A DNA stretch of 64,000 nucleotides, taken from positions 31,797 through 95,796 of the forward strand of contig NZ_DAXETW010000014.1 of the NCBI RefSeq assembly GCF_051155795.1, in the 5' to 3' direction. Of the stretch, positions 9,101 through 16,787 are shown piece by piece. This DNA comes from Longibacter sp051155795 (GTDB lineage: Bacteria; Bacteroidota; Rhodothermia; Rhodothermales; Salinibacteraceae). Below the pieces are notes generated by a model that had not been told where the DNA came from, did no database searches, and saw nothing but the letters and a program-made list of their open reading frames with translations. Positions within the stretch are counted from its first letter, which is position 1. Each line of letters begins with the position of its first letter. A program made the position numbers and the translations under genes.

Positions 9101-9625
9101 ATGACCGCTCGATCTTTTCGCCTCGCACCCTTTCTGTTTCTCATTCTTGCCCTCACTGGGTGCCGCCTGTACGGTGGATACGGGACGGAAGCGGAGCTGC
9201 AGGAGCAGTTGTCCAACGTAACCAACGATTTTGCGGATAACCTGGCGCGGAGCGAAGCCGACCTACAGGTGCTTGAGCGGGCCGCCTCCAATCGCGCGGA
9301 TCTGGAGCCGTTTGTGGAGCAGTTCCGCACGCTGATTGACGAGCACGAATCGCTTCTCGATCAGCACCGCTCCATAGCGGAGCGTCTGACAGATTCCGGC
9401 AATTACCGCGCCCTGCATCGGAATTACGGTGCGATCACGACAGAGCAGCGAATGATGCGGCAGCGCTACGACCGGACGATCCGCCAGATCCGTACGACGG
9501 TCAGTGGGGAATCCGCCGACGCGCAGCCGCTCCCGAACGAGAGCTTTTATTATGTCGAGCCGGTCGAATACCGCCGGATGGAGAACCGTCGCGAGGTCAC
9601 GATGGAAGACGCGCTGAATCCGTAG
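9101..9625 (+). CDS. Small helical lipoprotein of unknown function
   Basis: A 174-residue protein with a clear lipoprotein signal: hydrophobic FLFLILALTGC with lipobox LTGC (Cys21). The mature part is almost entirely helical and charged, with a coiled-coil look (EAELQEQLSNVTNDFADNLA; FRTLIDEHESLLDQHRSIAE), ending in a Tyr-containing tail. Probably a periplasmic or outer-membrane-anchored lipoprotein. A relatively AT-rich stretch at 8998-9030 could hold the promoter. Family not recognised. Confidence 0.78.
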   Translation: MTARSFRLAPFLFLILALTGCRLYGGYGTEAELQEQLSNVTNDFADNLARSEADLQVLERAASNRADLEPFVEQFRTLIDEHESLLDQHRSIAERLTDSGNYRALHRNYGAITTEQRMMRQRYDRTIRQIRTTVSGESADAQPLPNESFYYVEPVEYRRMENRREVTMEDALNP

Positions 9626-9835
9626 GCGCGACGGCACCGTCTCATGGTCGCGTAGCGCCTCCAGTGCGGTCCACGAGCGGCTCTGGGGTGTCGGATCGCG
9701 TCATCGAATGAGCCGCCTGGAAAACGGATCGCCCGTGCCTGCGCACCTACTGCCGCGGGTCGGGCGTTTTTCGTTGCTCCGCCGGTATGCCTGCCCCATC
9801 AGTTCCCACTTCCCTCTGCCGTCCGTCGCTTCGCC

Positions 9836-10288
9836 ATGGTTGCCCCCGCCGTTCGACGACCGACCGAGATCATCGCGTCCCTGGTCGCAGCGGTTCTGTT
9901 TACGGTCGTCGCCGTCACCGCGACGGGATGTCGCCAGCCCCCATCCCCGGCGTCGAACCCGGATCAGTTCGCCAGCCTGCTCCGCATGGTTGCCGCAGAC
10001 GCAAGGACGGAGGGGGACTCTACGGCGCTCTACCTGCGAAACGACGAAAACGACCGCATCCGGCGCCGGATGCTTAATCTGCGTGTCGACTTTGTGCGCT
10101 ATGATCGCCGAAAGGGGTTGGTCTGCATGTGGAGGGGTGGCGGCATGAGCCGGGCCCGGGGGTTCGCGCACCCGCTACCCGGCGCCCGGACGGTGCCACT
10201 CGATTCGGTCGGGGAGCGGTGCTACCGTACCGGTCCGTGCTCGGAGACGCGAATTGACAGCGTATGGACCGGGTGGGAGTGTCCGTGA
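9836..10288 (+). CDS. Putative lipoprotein of unknown function
   Basis: A 150-residue frame with G/C-rich third positions. The N-terminus has a hydrophobic helix (IIASLVAAVLFTVVAVTATG) followed by Cys32, a plausible but not ideal lipobox (TATGC). The mature part includes RNDENDRIRRRMLNLRVDFV and several Cys residues near the C-terminus (ERCYRTGPC, WECP), which could form disulfides outside the cytoplasm. It follows another lipoprotein gene by 210 bases. No family recognised. Confidence 0.6.
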   Translation: MVAPAVRRPTEIIASLVAAVLFTVVAVTATGCRQPPSPASNPDQFASLLRMVAADARTEGDSTALYLRNDENDRIRRRMLNLRVDFVRYDRRKGLVCMWRGGGMSRARGFAHPLPGARTVPLDSVGERCYRTGPCSETRIDSVWTGWECP

Positions 10289-10781
10289 GAATTGGAGGGG
10301 TGGATCGGGGATAGCGGATGGGGAATGGCGGATGGTTTTTGCATGGCGATACGGCTGTCATGAATCGTTCGGCCGTAATGTTGTAACGTAGGATCTTCTA
10401 TGCCAAATCGCCGGGATGGAACGTGTCCACCAAGGTGTGGTGAGGCTGTGGCCGTGATGGATGACACCTTTTTGCGGTTTGGTGGCTTTCATCTGGAATA
10501 ACGCGGCCGATTGCGGACTGTGTGTCGTTTCTCCCGGGCGACTTTTCCCGTTCCTTTTTTGGTCGGTCAAAAAAGGGGACTCCTCGGATCGGAAACGGCG
10601 AGAGACGCCTGTCGTCTGACCGGCGCGTCTAAGCGATACCCCACCTCAGTTCTTTGCCTGCTTCTTTCGCCATGGCACAAGATCATAGCGGATGGGGGGA
10701 CTTGCCGAGTGTGGGAGTACGTGTTGCGCCGGCATCACGCTCTTCGCCCTATCCGACCGAATTGGCTACATCTTTCCGAAA
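10289..10781. other. Intergenic region between convergent genes, with short repeats
   Basis: This 493-base gap carries no convincing gene. It starts with a degenerate direct repeat (10307-10333). A 9-base inverted repeat with A/T tracts (10553-10561 with 10568-10576) is present. No RNA gene was recognised. Confidence 0.4.
10307..10333. repeat. Degenerate 13/14-base direct repeat after a stop codon
   Basis: Two adjacent copies, GGGGATAGCGGAT and GGGGAATGGCGGAT, beginning 18 bases after the lipoprotein stop. It resembles other short-word repeats that follow stop codons elsewhere in the window. Confidence 0.5.
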
Positions 10782-11096
10782 TTACTCGTCCACGGTTCGC
10801 ATGGGCGTGTAGCTTTGCGCAACGGGGCGGGCTGCGAATTTGGACTTGGCTTCACGCCAGGCGTCGGCGAAGAGGTCGCTGTGGCGGTAGTCGTTGAGTG
10901 CGTCCTTGCTATCCCAGTGGCTGTAGGTTGTGCAGATGTTCGGGTAGCGCGCGTCCCGCCACAGTTCAAGGTGCAAACACCCGGGAAACGCCCGGATACG
11001 GGGCGAAACCTGGTCGAAGTGAGCGACGAAGTCGTCGACCGCTCCGGGATGGAACGTCATTCGAACGATGCGAACGAGGGGCGGACGATCGAGCAT
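10782..11096 (-). CDS. Antibiotic biosynthesis monooxygenase (ABM) domain protein
   Basis: A 104-residue single-domain protein starting MLDRPPLVRIVRMTFHPGAV. It matches the dimeric ferredoxin-like ABM fold: an opening strand (VRIVRMTF), the helix VDDFVAHFDQVSPRIRAFPG, the classic 'pGc..lel..d...p......sbWds..al..yr.s..f' run (CLHLELWRDARYPNICTTYS, HWDSKDALNDYRHSDLFADA) and a final strand. Families with this fold include small monooxygenases and haem-degrading or stress proteins; the substrate cannot be told from sequence. It lies downstream of the DUF2851 gene on the same strand, 171 bases away. Confidence 0.85.
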   Translation of the reverse strand: MLDRPPLVRIVRMTFHPGAVDDFVAHFDQVSPRIRAFPGCLHLELWRDARYPNICTTYSHWDSKDALNDYRHSDLFADAWREAKSKFAARPVAQSYTPMRTVDE

Positions 11097-11267
11097 GAGG
11101 ACGTGTCGTTGCGGGACGAAGGGGCCTGGGTCTTACGCTGTGGCCGTCGGCTCGGCCAGGTGGGCAAGCGTCGGGGGCATGCCGCATACCGGATGCGTTT
11201 GGCCGCGTTTCCCGTGGTGACGCCGGCGGCGGTCCGACGCGGTGGACGGGCGGGGTAGCACTGCGTC

Positions 11268-12713
11268 CTAGCCCGACGCATCCCGGTCCAGAAGGAACTG
11301 GCCGATCTCGCATTGCAGGCATCCCCCGCGAGTGCAGTAGTTGCCGAAGAGTTCGTGCATCCCCTGCGCCTCAGCCGCGGACCGCGGGGTCGTCCCGAGG
11401 GTGCGAAATCGTCGTGTCACGGAATCGCGCTTGGACGGCAGCTGCTCGAGTAGCACCGACGTCGGATTACCTTGGATGTGCTTGTCCATCTTTTCCCCGG
11501 ATTGCGCGATGGCCCGAAGGAGCGGCACGACGGCGTTGATGATCAGCGTGTCGATCCGCGTCTGCCCGAGAGCGGGCGAGTGTCTCTTCGTGGCCGTGGA
11601 CGGCCGATAGTGGGTTTCCCAGAAGACCGTGGGCACGGCCGACAGACGGTCCCGTATGGCCGGGAGGGCCCGCTGCTTTCGGGCTGCGTGTTGCAGTTGC
11701 TCGATGGGTGCCGTTCCAAAGAGCGCGTCGGGGCCGAACCAGGCCGCTGCCTGAGCGATTCGCAGGGGCGGGAGGTTGTTGGGACGCAGCCGAAAGAACG
11801 TCCACGCGGTCGTGTTCATCGACGGCACCGGGCGGTCGGCGTGAAGCCGGGCGTAACGTGCACGAAAGTCCATGACCGCGTCGGCGGTGTGCCGATCGGC
11901 TGTGAGGAGGCGGCCGGGGTCAGGGAGCAGTCCGGCCGTGCCGAGCAGGAGCGATTCCCGGTCGCGGGCGTCGCGGATAGATCTCAGCACCGAGGGTGGG
12001 ACCCGCCGCGCGAGGTCGATCATGGGCTCGGAATTCTTCGCGTAGCCGAGCCCGGCGAAGAGTCGTTCCTGGAGAAGGATATCCGCCGGTGTGCCTCGTT
12101 TCAGCCGGAGCTGGAGACGGTCCGCCCGGCGCGAAAGGCGCTTCGACCCAAGCGTCTGGATCCAATCGCGTCGCAGCGGAGCGGGGACATCTGCCCACTG
12201 CGGAGCACACACAAGTTCGTCCCGGTCGCGCTGCACGAATGCGTGGACCATGCGGTGGAGCGACCGCTGAAGGCGGGGAGCGAGCACGATCTCCGGAAGC
12301 ACGGAGCCGTCCGTTCGCGTCAGGCGCCCCGTGTGGAGGTCTGCATGAAGCGTAACGTGTAGGATCACGCGGTCATATCGCGGATCCCGGTGGTGGTTGT
12401 GATCGAACCAGGCCCCGGAAGTGACGTGAATCTCCACGTCTCCGAACCAGTCGACCTCCCCGATGCGGAGGTGTGCACCGGAGAAGTCGGGGCCGGCATC
12501 CGTGTTCAGGTCGCCCGGGTCTAAAATGCGGACTCTCTCGCCGTCGGTGGTTGTGAGATCCGAGCGGTTGAATCGTTGTGCATCCCAGAGGTCCTGGACG
12601 AAAGCTTCGGGTACGGATCGGCCGCCGGGCGCGGGCTCGTGGACTTCGACGGAATCGGGGGACAGGTCGGGTTCGCGGACGCGAACGAGGCGTCGGTCGG
12701 GGACGCGGCGCAT
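11268..12713 (-). CDS. DUF2851 family protein
   Basis: A 481-residue protein matching the DUF2851 family, found mainly in Bacteroidota. Characteristic segments are VPEAFVQDLWDAQRFNRSDL near the start, GDLNTDAGPDFSGAHLRIGE, DWFGDVEIHVTSGAWFDHNH ('GdvEiH..ssdW..H.H..d..yd.vilHvv') and a Cys-rich end (NYCTRGGCLQCEIGQFLL) with three Cys. Function is not established; the His-rich conserved block and terminal Cys cluster suggest a metal site, which is inference. It lies 138 bases downstream of pyrF on the same strand. Confidence 0.85.
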   Translation of the reverse strand: MRRVPDRRLVRVREPDLSPDSVEVHEPAPGGRSVPEAFVQDLWDAQRFNRSDLTTTDGERVRILDPGDLNTDAGPDFSGAHLRIGEVDWFGDVEIHVTSGAWFDHNHHRDPRYDRVILHVTLHADLHTGRLTRTDGSVLPEIVLAPRLQRSLHRMVHAFVQRDRDELVCAPQWADVPAPLRRDWIQTLGSKRLSRRADRLQLRLKRGTPADILLQERLFAGLGYAKNSEPMIDLARRVPPSVLRSIRDARDRESLLLGTAGLLPDPGRLLTADRHTADAVMDFRARYARLHADRPVPSMNTTAWTFFRLRPNNLPPLRIAQAAAWFGPDALFGTAPIEQLQHAARKQRALPAIRDRLSAVPTVFWETHYRPSTATKRHSPALGQTRIDTLIINAVVPLLRAIAQSGEKMDKHIQGNPTSVLLEQLPSKRDSVTRRFRTLGTTPRSAAEAQGMHELFGNYCTRGGCLQCEIGQFLLDRDASG

Positions 12714-12851
12714 GGCGGACGGGACGGACGAGGCGGATGGCGTTTCTTACAAGACCCATCGGCCATTGCTTCCATAACGCAGGGAGAGGGTGCAGCGATA
12801 CCACCGACAGCATCACCGGGCACCGGTAGCTGCAGCGGCACCATCGTCGGA

Positions 12852-13703
12852 TCAATTCGACTCGTTGGGTTCTCCGTTCAGAACATCGCGTAGACGTCGG
12901 GCAGCGCCGGCGGCGGCTGCGGCGAAGTCGTCGTCTTCCGACGCGTAGATGATGCTCCGGCTGCTGTTCACGACGACGAGGCCGTCGTCGGTGGCCCCGG
13001 CCTGCATCACGGCGGCGGGGTCGCCTCCCTGAGATCCGACGCCGGGGATGAGAAACGGAAGTGTCGGGCACGCGCTACGGAGTTCGCGAAGGGCCTCCGG
13101 CGAGGTGGCCCCGGCCACGAGTCCCGCCGTTCCGGGGTGATCGTCGTTCCACTCGGCCACCTTCCGAGCCGTTCGCAGGTAGAGCGGCTCGCCATCACAG
13201 GTGCAGGCCTCCTGGAAGTCGCCGGCGCCGGGGTTCGACGTCCGGGCAAGGACGAAGGCGCAGGTGCCTTCCGTCTCGAGGAATGGCGTGACGCTGTCGT
13301 GCCCCATGTACGGAGCCACGGTGATGGCATCGCAGTGCATGTGATTGAACACAGCGTCCGCGTAGAAGCGTGCCGAGTTTCCGATATCTCCCCGTTTTGC
13401 ATCCCCGATAACGAGGCAGTCGTCCGGGATCGCCGACGCCGTCTTCTCAAGTACCTGTGCCCCGATCGGACCGAGCGCCTCGAAGAAGGCGAAGTTCAGC
13501 TTGAAGGCGCAGGCGTAATCTGCTGTCGCGTGGATGATCTCCCGGCAGAAAGAGGTTATTGACGTTGCGAGGCTGTTGCCATCCCGGAATGGGACGGGCA
13601 ACCGGTCGGGGTCCGGGTCGAGTCCAACGCAAACGACGGACGCCTTCTGGCTATGAACGGTGCGAAGTCGGTCGACGAAGGATGCGGACGTGGAGTCGGG
13701 CAT
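12852..13703 (-). CDS. pyrF: Orotidine 5'-phosphate decarboxylase, type 2
   Basis: A 283-residue protein; it decarboxylates OMP to UMP, the last step of de novo pyrimidine synthesis. The substrate-binding start CVGLDPDPDRLP, the Lys68 strand (CAFKLNFAFFEALGPIG) and the catalytic DAKRGD at 101-106 are all present, followed by VAPYMGHDSVTPFLE and a phosphate-binding GVGSQGGDPAAVMQAGA near the end. Length and motif order fit the longer 'type 2' subfamily found in Bacteroidota and Actinobacteria. No other pyr genes are nearby. Confidence 0.96.
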   Translation of the reverse strand: MPDSTSASFVDRLRTVHSQKASVVCVGLDPDPDRLPVPFRDGNSLATSITSFCREIIHATADYACAFKLNFAFFEALGPIGAQVLEKTASAIPDDCLVIGDAKRGDIGNSARFYADAVFNHMHCDAITVAPYMGHDSVTPFLETEGTCAFVLARTSNPGAGDFQEACTCDGEPLYLRTARKVAEWNDDHPGTAGLVAGATSPEALRELRSACPTLPFLIPGVGSQGGDPAAVMQAGATDDGLVVVNSSRSIIYASEDDDFAAAAAGAARRLRDVLNGEPNESN

Positions 13704-14380
13704 AAACGCAGGTGGTAAGCCGAGGGCGGCGATGACACTGGGGAGACGATGATTCCAACGTACCCGATACCGCGACGCCTATCCACCGGCATCTATGAAT
13801 AAGGTCGTGGAATAGCTGGAGCCAAGGTCGTATCGTCCACGGCCGGTATTGGAGCAGCGTATGGTGGACGCGCGATGGGGGGGCAGAACTGGAACCGACC
13901 CAATTCTCACACTTTACACGACACAGCCTGTACTGGAAGCACTTCCGACGATTACATTTAATTCATGCGGAAAGTAGCGTCAAGGCCGCGCTTCCGACGG
14001 CGCATGAAATGAACGGCAGGCCCGGGTGGACGCGTTCACCCGATGGCATACCCGGATGGCGAATCTCGCGTGATGTCTTCGTTCGGGCGAGAGACGCCGA
14101 CACGAAGCCTCAGTTCGTCCGTTGGATATCCGAGCATCTGACGGCTCCGACCACGCGCCGTATCGTGGCCCGAGGACGGGATTCTGCTCGTAGCATACGC
14201 CCGCGATGCCGGTATCGTCCGGCCGGGTGGATGCCAGTCACATGCACGTGTCGTTCGGCGGGGCGTCGTAACGCCTTCCAATCCAAATTGAACGCTGCAT
14301 CACGTCCGTGAAGCCGGGTCATGCAAGGCCCGGATTTGACGGATCGATCACTTGCCACTCAAGAGCGCACCGAACACATT
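13704..14380. other. Divergent intergenic region
   Basis: A 677-base region between the divergent pyrF and acyl-CoA dehydrogenase genes. A more AT-rich stretch at about 13905-13975 contains the imperfect palindrome GGAAGCACTTCC (13935-13946), a possible regulator or promoter site. I see no convincing coding frame or RNA. Confidence 0.4.
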
Positions 14381-16480
14381 ATGGCCAACAAAGGCTTAAG
14401 CAATATCAAGGGTGTCTCGAAGGCGGATCAGCAGATGATCCAGGATATCGAGACGATGATGGGTCCGGAGCCCGAAGACATGGGCTTCATGAAAAACGTC
14501 TTCTGGGGCCGCTTTCGCGAAGACCTCGTCTTTCCCTACCCGCGGGAGAGCAAGGATGAGCGCGAGAAGTGCGATGCCCTGCTCGAGGAGCTGGAAGAGT
14601 ACCTCGAGAACGAGCACCCGGCGGTAGAGATCGACCAGGAGCAGTACATCCCGCAGGAGGCGATCGACCGGCTCTTCGAGATGGGCGTGATGGGGATGAT
14701 TATCCCCGAGGAGTACGGCGGTCTCGGCCTTGGCGTGACGAGCTACAACCGTGTGCTGGAGATGATCGGTAGTTACTGCGCCTCGACGGCCGTGATGGTC
14801 TCGGCGCACCAGTCGATCGGCTGCAAGGCCCTCGTCATGTTCGGCGACGAGCAGCAGAAGGAAGACTACCTACCGATGGTGGCGCGCGAGAAACTCAGCG
14901 CGTTTTGCCTGTCGGAGCCCAACGTTGGCTCGGATGCGGCCGGGCAGGAGTCGTTTTCCGTCAAGACCGAGGGTGGCGACTACGTACTGAACGGCGAGAA
15001 GAAGTGGTCGACTTCCGGTGCGCTGAGCGGTCTGATGACCGTGATGTGCAAGAACATGGTAAAGAACGAAGAGACCGGCGAGCTTGAGCAGCGCGGCGTC
15101 AACGCGTTGATCGTGACGCCGGATATGGACGGCGTCGAGATCTTCGAGAACAACCGGGCGAAAACCGGAATTCGCGGGACGTGGCAGGCTCGCTTCCGCT
15201 TCAACGACGTCCGCGTGCCGAAGGAGAACTTACTGCACAATGAGGGCGGCGGCCTCAAGGTCGCGCTCAACTGCCTGAACTACGGTCGTTGTACGCTGAG
15301 CGCCGGTGTCACCGGAGCAGCGAAGGCGGCGATGAACCAGGGCATTAAGTGGGCGCAGACGCGCTACCAGTTCAAGCGCCCGATCGCCGACTTCGAGCTC
15401 GTCCAGCAGAAGATCGCACGGATGTCCTCGCTCACGTACGCGATGGACGCCATGCTCTACATGATGACGGGCATGCTCGATCGCGGCGACAAAGACATCA
15501 TGGTCGAGACGGCCATCACGAAGGTCTTTTGCAGCCACTTCGGCTGGGAGGTCATTGACGACGTCATGACCGTGATGGGCGGCGAAGGCTACATGGAAGA
15601 AAACGAGCTGGAGCGCTCCTGGCGGGACAATCGCATCCACGCCATCGTCGAGGGTTCGAACGAGGTCATGCAGTCGTTCATCTTTGCGTACGGCGGCAAG
15701 CAGCTCGCCGAGCAGATGATCTCGATTCAGGATGCGCTGACGTGGGACACCGACGAGTCGATCGGGCAGAACGTCAGCCGTATGTTCAACGCCGCCACGA
15801 ATCCGGCCATCATGAAAAAGGCCGTGCCGCTCGGCGCGCAGCTCTTCCTCGGGTACAAGCCGAGTGCGCCCGACATTCGCAGCATTCATCCCGCGCTGCG
15901 CGAGCAGGCGGAGCAGCTCGCGACGCTCGTTCAGAAGCACTCCCATTACGTCAAGCTTGTCAGCAAGTGGGAGCGGGAAGACATCGTCAAGCATCAGGCG
16001 CAGCAGGCGCGCGTTGCCGACAACGCGATTTACATCTTCGCTCTTACGACGTCGCTCTCCAAGATGGACGACCAGCTTCGCACGGGCGAGTACGGTCCTC
16101 GCTTCGAGCGCGACCGCGCTGCCTTCGAGTACCTGTTCGACTGGTTCGACAACAAGATCCACCAGAACTTCGGCGAGATGCGTCGGAACGCGGACGACAA
16201 GATGCGCAAGGCCGCGGAAGCTGCGCGTCGCTACAGCGACACGCTGCCGAACAAGGACTATTATATCCACGAAGGCTCCCCGCTTGGGCGCGGCGCCGGC
16301 AAGGACGTGCCAACCGAGCACATCCAGATGTTCCCGGGAGAAGGTCAGGATCCACGCGAGATCGACCGCTCGCCGGGTGAAACCGCCGAACTCGACGTCG
16401 AGGAGCTGGAGGAGAAGGCCGCCTCCGGCGACGGCGCCCCCGAGAAGCCGAAGCCGGCCGCGGAGGACGGGGTCGCGTAA
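14381..16480 (+). CDS. Acyl-CoA dehydrogenase with C-terminal extension
   Basis: A 699-residue flavoenzyme predicted to oxidise acyl-CoA to enoyl-CoA in fatty-acid degradation, passing electrons to ETF. The start is ATG 14381 (MANKGLSNIKG); an in-frame ATG 60 bases upstream adds unrelated residues. Domain order is normal: an N-terminal helical domain (AIDRLFEMGVMGMIIPEEYG), the FAD-binding beta domain (SAFCLSEPNVGSDAAGQ, GEKKWSTSGALSG), the C-terminal helical domain with the catalytic Glu region (HAIVEGSNEVMQSFIFAYGG), then a further helical domain and an acidic, disordered tail of about 60 residues. At roughly 100 residues over a standard ACAD it belongs to the long ACAD9-like forms. A strong terminator follows. 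Confidence 0.93.
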   Translation: MANKGLSNIKGVSKADQQMIQDIETMMGPEPEDMGFMKNVFWGRFREDLVFPYPRESKDEREKCDALLEELEEYLENEHPAVEIDQEQYIPQEAIDRLFEMGVMGMIIPEEYGGLGLGVTSYNRVLEMIGSYCASTAVMVSAHQSIGCKALVMFGDEQQKEDYLPMVAREKLSAFCLSEPNVGSDAAGQESFSVKTEGGDYVLNGEKKWSTSGALSGLMTVMCKNMVKNEETGELEQRGVNALIVTPDMDGVEIFENNRAKTGIRGTWQARFRFNDVRVPKENLLHNEGGGLKVALNCLNYGRCTLSAGVTGAAKAAMNQGIKWAQTRYQFKRPIADFELVQQKIARMSSLTYAMDAMLYMMTGMLDRGDKDIMVETAITKVFCSHFGWEVIDDVMTVMGGEGYMEENELERSWRDNRIHAIVEGSNEVMQSFIFAYGGKQLAEQMISIQDALTWDTDESIGQNVSRMFNAATNPAIMKKAVPLGAQLFLGYKPSAPDIRSIHPALREQAEQLATLVQKHSHYVKLVSKWEREDIVKHQAQQARVADNAIYIFALTTSLSKMDDQLRTGEYGPRFERDRAAFEYLFDWFDNKIHQNFGEMRRNADDKMRKAAEAARRYSDTLPNKDYYIHEGSPLGRGAGKDVPTEHIQMFPGEGQDPREIDRSPGETAELDVEELEEKAASGDGAPEKPKPAAEDGVA

Positions 16481-16490
16481 GGCCGTGGGT

Positions 16491-16522
16491 AGGTTTGAAT
16501 GTATGAAGGTGTGAATGTGTGG
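16491..16522. repeat. Degenerate 15-base direct repeat after the acyl-CoA dehydrogenase stop
   Basis: Two imperfect adjacent copies of a word resembling GGTTTGAATGTATGA, beginning about 10 bases after the stop codon. Part of the group of short post-stop repeats in this window. Confidence 0.45.
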
Positions 16523-16566
16523 CTGTACTGCGCTAGCGATGCAGGACGGCTCGCTTCACGGATCTG

Positions 16567-16604
16567 AAACGCCCGCTTCCAGGGATGGAGGCGGGCGTTT
16601 TTTT
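16567..16604 (+). terminator. Strong intrinsic terminator of the acyl-CoA dehydrogenase gene
   Basis: A 10-base perfect stem (16567-16576 with 16591-16600), extendable by four pairs including one wobble, with a 6-base loop and a run of seven T residues. It lies 87 bases after the stop. The remainder of the 307-base gap up to 16788 is AT-richer and probably holds the promoter of the next gene. Confidence 0.9.
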
Positions 16605-16787
16605 GTCGCTTAAACTGACGGATGCGGATCCGATGTAGCGCAGAAAGACTGTTGGATTGCACACGTCGACAGGACCGCCAACTATGGTATGTCCTGACTT
16701 CCGCGCGTTTGTCGCAATGTATAGTAGAGGCTTATTCGGGAGCGATTTTGAAGCTCGCTGCCTCTCGCTATCTTCCTACTTTTAGAC

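Noticed and set aside
10553..10576. Inverted repeat with A/T tracts as a terminator
   Set aside because: The T tract lies inside the left arm and no T run follows the stem on either strand.
13704..14380. Small open frames on both strands of the pyrF upstream region
   Set aside because: Arg/Pro/Ser-rich products without consistent third-position bias; no start context.
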